In this document: positions 24,401 through 36,400 of the stretch, piece by piece | How the letters are laid out: each line of letters starts with the position of its first letter | Position numbering within the stretch: the stretch's first letter is position 1 | Origin: Owenia fusiformis | Lineage: Eukaryota; Annelida; Polychaeta; Sabellida; Oweniidae | Length of the DNA: 64,000 bases | Reading direction: 5' to 3' | Assembly: GCA_903813345.2 (NCBI GenBank) | Contig: CAIIXF020000009.1 | Coordinates: 12,910,347-12,974,346 of the forward strand | Position numbers and translations under genes: made by a program | Notes under the pieces: generated by a model | Seen by the model: only the letters and a program-made list of their open reading frames with translations | What the model was told of the DNA's origin: nothing | Databases searched by the model: none

Positions 24401-27400
24401 AGACATTCTCAACGAAGAAACCATTGTTCTTAAAATGGATTCTAGAAAGGAACAAAGAAACGGAATCAAAGCACTTTTGAGAGAGAATCAATGCATTTGG
24501 AAAAGGAATGGGTGCATTTTTAAGAGAGAATCAGTGCATTTTGAGAGAGAATCATTGCATTTGGAGAAGCAATGACTTCATTTTGAACATGGTTGTCTCG
24601 ATGAAATGTTGATTGTTTAAGATCACCATTGACTCTTATGTACTACCTGGTTGGGAAGGACTGTCTTGACTGGAAAATAGAGTTAATATTTTCAATTCTG
24701 CAATTTATATTGAATTCTGTTTCATCGTTAATTCATCATAAAATCTCTGATGCCTTGTGGTGCTTTAGGGGGAGGGATCTATCAAGATACAGTATAAAGT
24801 TTGAAACCCACAGAGCAGGAGGATGTCTAATAGATCACAATTATCTCCTGGCATCAGAGATTTGATGAAGAATGGCAGATAATTGTACGTAACATGAAAA
24901 TGCAGTGAATGAATACCTGGACTGTCATTGGGTGATTCAGCTCTATCAAGAGCCTCTTCTAAGGCTCTGAATGAACGAGATTGAACTTTTGGATTTTGAA
25001 AACCTTTATATTCAACATAATCTTTGGCAGGATCTTGTTCCTTATAGCGGGCGCTATCAGTTGGAGGGGCCTCTTCTTGTAGGATCAATTGCGCTGTTGG
25101 GGAACTTCTATAATTTTTCTGTTTGCCATTTTCCTCTAAGCTCAAACTGTCAAACAATATTGAACTCCAAGATTAATATAGCGTCTCACAAATAGATCAT
25201 ACATTAGATAGTTATTCCTTTTAATCACTACGCTTTAGGAATTATTATAAATTATATATCTCTCTACAGCTACATCTAAATACAAATAATATATTAGTAA
25301 AAGTTAAATAATAAACATAAAAATATACAACAATACAAATATTCAAAATTAACAATGTGCCTTTTTTACTTTCAACAGCTCACAGCAAACCTCATGCAAA
25401 CACAACATATACAATAAGGGGACTGTTCCATAAGTTTTAGGAATTCAATTATGGAAATAAAAACTTCTGGAATGTCCCTCATATAAGCCTTCATCCCCAT
25501 GCGATTCTGAAAATGTAAGCAAATTCAAAGCAAAGTCTATTTATTCATACTATTCTTTATTACACATTTTTGTATACTTTTAATCATGCACGCTCAACAG
25601 AACAATATATAAAGCTAAGCTAAAATAAACTTTAAAATCATCAAAGAAAAGTGTGGTCTGTAAATAATTGAGACATTTCAGTTAGTTGAAGGCACCCAAT
25701 GGGCATAACCATAACAAACTGAAAATCTAAATAACAAAACAAAAATGCTGAAAAAGAATCAAAAGTGATGTAATATAGTGTTTCTAGGCGAGGTTACAAA
25801 CTGCAGTGCAGACACCAATGATCGAGTCTCTAAAGTGACTCCCCCCCCCCATTATTTTCTTGTGAATGTGTGTGGGACTCATAATGGTTTGAAGCTTAGC
25901 AAGAAATATCTGGTGTATAATTACACTAGTTTTTGCCTTATGATGTTTTGCATGATCAACCAAATACTGTATACAGTATATCTGTTCTGCAATTATTTCA
26001 TTGTAATTTTAGTTTTGCCATTAAATAGGTTAAGATAACCCTATTTTACTCCGACAGGCCAAACACTGCGCAAACAGAACTAATTGCTAATCTGCAGTCA
26101 AACCTATGTATATGGAATAGTTTCCATGTTAGCCTGATTTCTTTGAAGACATATGTTCCTTATACAGAGGTTTTGCTAACACACATGTCAATAAGACTTG
26201 GCTCCATTTGAAAAAATGTTTTATATATTTCTCCTTCGAAAATGTGTTCCAAACAGATTTTACTGTATTTAATCCCTAATTCACTACAATGGTCTGCACT
26301 GCTGTTATGTAAATGTGCGGAATGGTGTTCTTGTCTTAAGGAAGAACTGCTACAATCTGCTATTTCAGTTGAATAAATTCATGTTCATGTAGATTTTAGT
26401 GAAAAAACAAATGCAACATTTAATCATGCACCTGGACAATGGGAATGTTACTATTGTTGAACCAATAAAAATTCTTAAGTAATGAGAAAAGAGTGCACCT
26501 GTTTCTTTGCTTGTTTGTTTGTAGAAATAGCAGACATACCTACTATACAGTATGTAAAGCAGATTTATATTTTGCAGTTTTCCCTGAGACTTTATACAGC
26601 ATGGGTAGGTCTATCAAGATACAGATTGAGTATGAAATCCGAAAAACCTCATATTTTTGGAAGGATAGTACGTGGTAAGTCATCAACTTCACAAAAATTG
26701 GATGTAAAAATATGGGTCTAAAAATTCAGATTTAAGAATTTATAGGTTCCTTGATAGGCCCACCCCCAGTAAAGGGTTCCTGAGTGCCACATAGTGATAT
26801 GCCAATATGCATCAACATTCACAGTGTTACAGCACCTTACCCTTCTAGTATTTTCTTTCTATTCATAAAATAAGGAATTATTGAAATCAATACCTTATTA
26901 AGATCATGAGGGATCATCTCAAAATATCAATGTCCCCATAGTGACTTACTGTAATATCGTCCTTCAGGAGAGTTTGACACTTTGATCTGATCCCTTTTAA
27001 ACCAAATTAGTGAACATTTCACCCTTTGTGTACCAGTACGTATATCCCTTTGTACGAACGTGTATTCCTTGGTGAACAAACTGGCAAATATTCACCCTTT
27101 TTTGCACTAAATTTGGTCTATCTTTGTATTATGATAAGGGAAGGTGTCCAATTATCAACAGTCCTGGAAAAAAGAATTTACTTTCGTAATGGTTTGACCC
27201 CCCCCCCCCCTCCCCTTAAGGAACTTCGTTATTCCACAACTGTTGATAATTGGACATCTTCCCTCAAATCAAATGAGCAAATTCAGGTTGATGCTTGGAT
27301 GAAATATTCAATAGACAATTAAAATTATCCTGTATATACAATTATATTATATGCAACTGTCATATATTGTTAACAGTACAATTTTTTTACCTTTTTGTCT

Positions 27401-30400
27401 AATCTAGACTCCAGTCTACCACCACCAAATTAACAAGACAAAGCATACTAAATATTGATTTAGTCTCATAAAAAAGAACATGCAAATAAAATAAAAATAA
27501 TTCCAATTTTTTGTAATCTTTGTTTTTGTATACATCCTGTCCTCACCCTTTGACTATGCAAACATAACTGACCATGATGGCAAATTCCTTATTTTTTATA
27601 AAATATATACTGTATTGTGAAAATCAATTCCTGGTAATTTTCTTTACGTCATATCAATTTCAGTACATACCTTGCCATGTCAGCCCTTACTAGGGAGGTT
27701 TGTGCAGTGTACGTATCTGCGATGTTATCAGCTGAATAGAGTCCCATTGGAGAGTTAAATTGTGCATGGACGACAGCGGGTCCATTCCCATTGCCCTGGT
27801 CAGCCAACTGAGCAGCTGGCACTGCCTCCTCATAACCACCCTGGGGCGCCTGTGGGGCAGCAACGAAGGGGGGTGGCTGTGACTGCTGCTGGGATGGGGT
27901 AGAATAACTAGCACCCCCAGCACCAAAACCTCTGGCACTGCGGTTATGAGCAGACCCAATATGAGAGAAATCCTAAATTAAACATAACAAACTACTTCAA
28001 ATTACTATATAATCTTACAGGATCAAACATTCACTTAATGTGATCTTTAAAAGGTGTTTGTTTCTTGCAAATGACTCTGTGAACATTAATTTGGTAACTA
28101 TAGGTTAATAATAACGTTACTGAATCAGTAATTAAAATATTACTACCAACCTCTAGTAATGAACCTTTTAGTCACAGCTCAAATTAGCCTGAGGCCCAAA
28201 GCTGAGATATCTGATGTTGGCTTGATAGCCCCAGTCAACCAGACCCCAAACTGACTAGACCCCCACCTGACCAATCTAGAGGTTATTCTACATGTACCTG
28301 TTTTTTGACAGCAAGAGATGTTTTCTGGACCATAGGTATGCCACCAGGCAGAGGCTCTATCTTTTTCAGCTCATCTGGTTTCAGATCTTCTATTTTTGTA
28401 ACTTCTGGTTTCCATACATAAACTGCACCCCTGCAATACAACATGCAAACCCCATATAATTTCAAATATTCATGTATCACCACTTAGAATAGTTTCTTTT
28501 TCAAAATCTCTGGTCTCTATTGATACGGCCTCAAGATTCAAATGTTGAGGATAGACCTTCGTGTAGGTACATGTCTAAAAGGGTTTTAAGCAAATGTATG
28601 TACATGTACATGCAGTTACTGTATGTATGAAGTCAATCTTAAATATACATCTTATTCATTTATTTATCAAATTTAAGATGTACGTATACAGAAGGAAATG
28701 CTAGTTTCCTAAATAAGATCAAATATTACATTCCTGATCTTTTTATGTGTACCTTTCTACCATGAAGACAACTTCATTTCCAGATCTGACTATCTCCATT
28801 TTTGCCTGTTCATGTTCTATGGTATCACAGTTTCTGCCATTTATCTGCAGAACTGCATCCCCTGACATCAAGCCACACCTCTCAGCAACACTATTAGGAG
28901 ACACCTGTAAAAATAAGAATGTGTTCATTAACAAAAGAATTAAGGGACAATGACAATGTGAACTTTTGCTGTTTCTAGTATGAATCATTCCATCGAGCCA
29001 CACCGCTCTGCAACACTATTAGGAGATACCTGGAAAAATAAGAATGTGTTCATTTACAGATTTACATTTAAAGAGTTCACAGTCATATACTCAACTTTAA
29101 AAGGCTCAAACATTAAAGTAGCTTTACTGTTCAAATAGCAAAACTTAATATGTTTTAATAAAGTACAAACATACTTCAGAATAAGAGTGAAGAATGTGAC
29201 TGAGACTCAATCTAAAGGTCAATTGCTAAATGTGATAGCCACATGTAGGTGTATTTTCAGTTGACACAGTAAGATTGTCTTAAAAATGGCAGACTCAGAA
29301 AATATATCGGGACAAAATCTTGAAGATACAGGAGATTTGAGAATTGCTGAGTTTATCAATCATGTGCACAGTGAAGCAAAAATCAAAGGAACTGATGAGG
29401 AAATTGAAGAGCAACGTAAATATATTTCTGACATTGTTCAAAGTATTTTAGACACGGCAAAAGACATTGATCCTTTTATGGCAGTTGACGAAAAGTGTGA
29501 ATGTGGCAGTTTTCATGATGGTACAAAAATTCTCGAAGCCGATGAATTTGATTATATCGGTAAACTCGCATGTTCTAATAAGCTAAAGATAGAGGAAGGT
29601 TGTAAGGAAGGGTACTGCCATGTTCGACCCATTGATCCTTCACTAGCTCATCACATCAAGAACACTATTGTAAAAGGTGTCGAGAAACTTATAAATAAAG
29701 AATACAAGGTTACAGACCCGTCAAAGGTAGAACTTTTGAATGCTGATGTCATGCGGACATACTTTTATTTCTCATTGTTCCGAGAGGCGATGAAGAGACT
29801 GCATAACTCAATAGAGGGACGTCAAATACTTTACAAATACAGCAAAGATTTGATTGACAAGATCGGAGAAGATTACTTGGCTACGAAGGGGAATGAGACT
29901 CGATATATCACTGTATTCAACAGTGAAAATGGTCCAAACATCATGTTTAATGTACATGGACCCCTGTGTGTCTCAAGTGTAGATGTGACATTCGCACTAA
30001 AGATTGATTCTGAATTCATGAATAAGGAAAAGTATGGACGATTAAGAAACAACAACCAATGTCTTTGATGATTGATTTATGTGAAGTTGACATTAATGAA
30101 CAATTCATGAGTCTGACTGACACTATAGTTGCTGTATTAAAAACAGAAGCTGATGGCCCAACAATACAGCATATCAAAAAATGCATGGGACGCTTTACCA
30201 TGGAGCTGACGAACAAAGCAATTTCATTTTATTGCATTCACCAAGGAGCTGCTGTTTTATCGCACATGCATTTCCCAAAGAACAATGTTATGTACTCAAA
30301 ATATGACCCCACAGTCAATGATTTTGATGCGTTGAACTATCATCCACATCCTTCAATATACACACATGATGACATGAAAGTTGTCAATGAGATTGTTAAA

Positions 30401-33400
30401 CAGTTGAAATCACCTGAAGGGCGTCAACTTTTGAATGACGCAGAGGCGTCTGAGTCATTCTTGAGCTATTTGAGATCCAAATGTGAAAGTGGTATCAGCC
30501 CTGAGTGCAGTGCTTACGAGGAAGTGAAAGCCATTCTTAAGAGGTTATAAAGAACAGTCATCAACCTCTAAAAAGTGAGCGATACTACTGTTGAACTAGC
30601 TTAAAGAATTTACAATGTGACAGGTTCAGATAACATTTGTGTCTACTGTCCATGGGATATCAAAATGGAACAATCAAAGATGTTTATATTTCACTTCTGA
30701 GTGTTCACATAAAGGCCTAATTTGGAAGGCATTGCACAACAAAAAACACCTTGTAAAAATGCAAATTGTTACAGATGCCGAACACCATCCACAAAAAAGT
30801 TGCAGACTGTCTAACAATATGTCACCACTTCTGTTGTTGACATAATAAACTGAATGTGACTTTGAAGAAAATATAACATATTTCATCATGTGTGATCAAT
30901 AACACTTCAAGAAACAAATTAGAACTGCCTAGATAGTTTTGTTTGGACTCTTATGGCTTACACTAATCATAATGTTGATTGACTGAGTGGTAGACATGTG
31001 AGTATTTGTTTGCATTTCTGTTGCTTGTTCCACTGACAGACAATCAATGGACCTGCATCAAATGCATAGAGCATGAATGACTGACTACCTGATCCTAAAA
31101 CCACCTCTGAAAAAATGAATCAATCAAAAAACAATGTTTAATGCTTCTATATATGATAGCAAAGCATACATCAAAACACAAGTTTCAATTGTCAGTATAA
31201 TTTATGTCATTTCTGTTTAAAAATATCCACATAATTTATTATGCCATTCATCAGCATACATGGACATCTCCCCAAGACAGATTATATATGTTGGATGATT
31301 AGAGATGCACTGAAAAAGTTATTTTGCCATGTTTATGATGGTGCTAATCTGAGCATAGTAACACTGTCTGTTTATGCCTATAGTGTATTTATTGCATCAA
31401 TATTCGTAACATTAATATCTTCGGTTTTTACCCCACGGAGTAAGTTAAACCGAACATAAACAAAACCAGTTACAACAAATGGTACCTACTATCCCACATA
31501 TAATTGACTGTCTTACACAACAAATATGTAAGATGCTTCAAAAGTGTATTCGACCCGATCAAATATAAATTTGATAAGTATTTTAAATATGTGCGATGCC
31601 AAGTACCATTCGTATTGGGTAAACATATTCATTTGTGCTAAACATATTCATTTGTGGGGTAAGTCACGTGACTTACCGAATGATTTTATATAAACCATTG
31701 TTCACTGTTTTGATGTGGGGTAAGTCACGTGACTTCGACCATGTGACTTGCGCCATCTATATATTCAAAGAGCTCTTGTGTGATTCTCCAATCGCGAAAA
31801 CGTATCTTCTATTAACAAAGGATCGCTTATGTAGCCTCATGCCTGTTGTAATGATCTAATAACTTCTCAATTTCCTTTCTGAATTGTGGATATGAATCGT
31901 ATTTAAATTCTTTTTCCTCGCTTGTTTCATCCATTTTGAAATTTCTACGTCACTGGTCACGTGATTTACCGAATGGTTTTATGCTACATGCAGCATGTGT
32001 CATTTATGTGGGGTAAGTCACGTGACTTACCCCACATAATTTTATGCGAAACATGTCATTAATTATGTGGGGTAAGTCACTATATGTCCGTGCTATTTTG
32101 TACTCTATGATTGTTCGGTAAATGAACATTGTTTGGTTCTAAAGTGTATTTGTATTTGATGCGTGTTCTAAATATATGTGTCAACTGTCTTTGTTCGTGT
32201 GTGTACATGGACTTAAATATGTGATATTTTACCAAACACTGAATAACATAAACCGCATATACAAGTGCATTTACCGCATATATAGGTACATAAATCAAAT
32301 ATAAATGTGTAAAAACAAACAAATTTATTACGTGTTTCGAATAATTTTAATAGAGTGGAATATCGAATGGTTGTAATCAAATACAAAAGTGTGAAAATCG
32401 AATAAAGATGCAGAAAAAATTCCATATATGCCTATGATAACATAACTTCATCCCTAGCTTCAAACCTGATTCATGCTCAATACATTTAGTGAGAGATGTT
32501 AGGAACTAGACATGAACAATAAGCTTATAGTGGAGTAGGGATGGTAGTCTTTCAGGCCTGTAGCCAGGGTGTTCAGGGGTGTGAGTGGAATCCTCCCATT
32601 GGCAAATTCTTTCAAAACAATGCAGTTTTCACCATTCTGAGCACCAAAATGGTCAAATGGGAACCCCCCTCTCTGAATTTCTTTTTTAAAAAGTGGACCC
32701 TCTTGACAAAAGCTGGCTACAGGCCTGGGATTTGTTTTTAATATCTAGAAGGCATTGATGATATGAAAATATATAATTCATGATGATAAAATAATAAAAT
32801 ATTAGATATTTATATACTAGTATACTAGAAAAACAGCAACTCCACGGAGTAGCAAATCCCACCGAACAAAACATATTATGCTTATTATAGCTAGTGGAAA
32901 TGTTGAAATGTTTGTGCACTTTGTGATAGAAGCATGAAATTTGGCACAAAGTTAGTTTATACCATTGTGAACTAGGAATCATCATATAAAATTTGAACCA
33001 AATCTCTTCACTGGTATATGTGTTATCAATGATTACGTTTTTTACGAAAATTGGCCGCCATCTTGAAATTCAGCCGCCATCTTGAAAATTATTTCTTGAA
33101 CAGAGCTACTATGTCCCTAGGCATAATCATATACAATTTCAACCGAATCTGTTCACTGGTATTTGAGTTATCAAATATTATGTTTTTTACGAAAAATTGC
33201 CGCCATTTTGAAATTAAGCGGCCATCTTGAAAAATTTTTGTCGAACATAGCTACTGTGTCCCTAAGCATCATCATATACAATTTGAACCAAATCCGTTCA
33301 CTGGTATTTGAGTTATCAAAGATTACATATTTTTACAAAAAATGGCTGCCATTTTGAAATTAAGCGGCCATCTTGAAAATCTCTTTTTGTGCGAAACTCC

Positions 33401-36400
33401 TTTGTCCCTAGGCATCAGCATATAAAATTTGGACCAAATCCGTCAACTTGTATTTGAGTTATCAACGATTACTTTTTTTATGAAAAATGGCGGCCATTTT
33501 GAATTGAGCAGCCATATTGAAAATTTGTTCTCGAGCAGAGGTCCTACACTCATAAGGCATAAGCCTATAAAATTTGAACCTAATCCGTCAACCTGTATTG
33601 GAGTTATCGCCCGGACACACGGACGGACGGACGGACGGACAAACGGACGGACGGCTTCTCTATATCCCCCTCGAACTTCGTTCCGTGGGATAATAAAATC
33701 CGTCAACCTGTATTGGAGTTATCGCCCGGACACACGGACGGACGGACGGACGGACGGACGGCTTTTCTATATCCCCCTCGAACTTCGTTCGGTGGGATAA
33801 TAAAACTATTATCATTATGTCTGATTTATTATGTCTAAGAATGATGTTGTACCTTCTGTATTATGCATAATTATATTTTGATTTAATGATATGATAACAG
33901 GTAGTGTGATGTCATGTTATATGATATGACATGATACTAATATGATTTCATATCTGTCTAATTTGATATGATATATCTTATAAATGTTAGCGATATGGGT
34001 GATATGATATGATTTGATTGATATCTGATTTGATATGATATTATACAAGATATGATATAATATATCATGACACATGGTATGCAACAATACATCAGCCAAT
34101 ATCCCAAACTGTGCAGAAAAACTGCAAAAATAAACTAGTAAAAATGATAGGTGCTAACAGTAATCTAAGTACATCTAGCAAACAGCTTCAACACAAGCTA
34201 ACATAACACCTAGTTTATGTTCTGAAATGACCTTTAGATGAAGGGCTCCAGAAATACCAACCTACTAGGCCTTATATGAAACTGATGCAGTGAGGTAACT
34301 GCCAGGTAAAATATCACCTACCCTTTGCCAGATTTGGATTCATCTGCTCTCTTAAATAAGACATAATTCATTGATATAGTCTTTATCCACTCAGAATATG
34401 TAATTAAGGTAAGCTAACTTCAATTTAACACTTAACTCTTCAAAGGTCGGCATCTGAGATCTTCACGATCACACAAGCGTCAATATTATGAAATCTTCCG
34501 TAATTGTCAGAGGGTAGTGTAGTTAGCTAATGAAAAATCAGGGTAAAACTTCCAAGCCTGGTATTTACCTTGTGAAGTAAGTACATGTATGAGAATGTTT
34601 TGCCTTATCTGTTATGCCATCAAAAATCCTCACTATGAAATCAATATGCAATTCATTTAACATATTGTGATGGGGATCAGATATCAGATTCAAGTCAGTA
34701 TGTTTAATCATTTGAAGGTCCTTTTATGTTAATTATTTATAGAAGATGAGTTCATACAAAGTCTATTATCAACATGTATATTTAGCCAAAGTGCTTGCCA
34801 AAAATAATGACCTGTGCAATTAAACAGTGTTTAAAACACGGGGGTAAAGCAGACCCGATGATACAATGAGCTTGCTCGGCGGTATCATGGCTGTGTAACG
34901 GGTCTTGATGTATAAGTGAGCTCGGCGGTAGGTTCAAACAACGCGGATCCTCTAAGCATGTGCTCATGGTATCATCGTGGCTTAACACCCGTGTAAAACT
35001 GAGGTATATATGCATCTACCACAGTGGCATAGCCAGGATTTGACAGGAGGGGGTTCGAATATTTTCAGCAAATTTTTTTTGGAGCCACCTTACGGTGAAT
35101 TTAAAGTTAATCTCTGCTTAGAGTCTATTTCATGGCCTGACTGCGTCGGTAGAACTTGAAATATAAGATTTACCTGAAGATTAGGAGTCTTACATACCCC
35201 CTAGAGGTAAGGACACACATTTTAATGAAACCATATCAGCTTTGTTTTGTTCATGATGAAGCATAAGCACATAGTTCTTGATTGAAATTTGTGTTAATGC
35301 CTTTTGGACTTTACCATTTTCATTGTGTTTACTTCCAGAACTTACTAGGAAATCATTCATTTTCACGGTCCATATATATATATACCTCTTGGATATTGTG
35401 CTAACAGGTTATAGGGTTTCATTGAAATGTGTGTCCTTACCTCTAGAGGGTAAGTAAGACTTCTAATCCTCAGGTAAATCTTATTTTTTTCTACCGACGG
35501 TAAACCTCAGGTAAATCTAAGTTCTACCGACGCAGTCAGGTAGACTATATCCTATTTAGTCTGAATTATATTCAGACTATAAGGCACCTATGTTAAAGTT
35601 TGGCAATTCTATATATTTGTTTACATAGGAACAAGGAGGATTGGCTCCCAGAGTGCAACATCGATATTCTGCCCCATATATGGGCATGTCGTGCTACAAA
35701 ATTTGAATTCCAACGACCGCCATTTTGTTCACTTCAACATTTGAATCGTGAATTTTGGTCTTATTTCCCAACGAAAAATTCCAAAACTCACAAGAAATGA
35801 TCGAGATATTGGTTCGAATATTTTGAACTGTTTATTTTGAATTTATAATCGGTTATAATTTCAGAAAATAACGACATTTCGGCGTTTTCATTGTTGGAAA
35901 ATATCGACTTCGATTCTGGGAGCCAATCCTCCTTGCATAGGAAGTGCTATTCAAAATGGCCGATTGGGTAAAATTAATTTGCACATTTGTTACTTCAACT
36001 AGCTTTATTTCCACTTGACAATATGCTATGTTACTTTTTATTGCATTTAATTGTACCTTACTATTTAATTGAAATTTTGTAATGTTTATTTTATTGAAAA
36101 AATGGTTCCTCCAATTGATAATTTTGTGCAAAAAATTTCACTGCAATTTCCACAGGAAAGTAGTACATCATAACAGACTGACTTCTAGTCAGTCTGTTGG
36201 ATACATACTACGCAGTCAGGCCACAAAATAGACTCTAATTTGATTAAATTTTGCCTTTGCTTAAATTTTGCCAAATTTGCTTTCATTTTGGTCCATTTTA
36301 TTAATCTTTGCCAGTTTGCTGGAATTTAAAGCAGAGTGGAGTTTACATGTTGTTTGGTGTACATGATTCATCCATTGCCAATGTCAACAATTCAACACAA

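Noticed and set aside
28905-29003. Extension of the PDZ exon upstream to an in-frame ATG at 29003
   Set aside because: The acceptor at 28905 and phase match with exon 1 (VQN then VSPNS) show that the upstream part is intronic.
30016-30068. A small intron joining the two nucleotidyltransferase frames
   Set aside because: The only GT...AG pair in the overlap is about 15 bases, too short to splice.
33429-33800. Open frames rich in RTDGRT and the reverse
   Set aside because: Produced by the GGAC microsatellite and the duplicated 117-bp unit.
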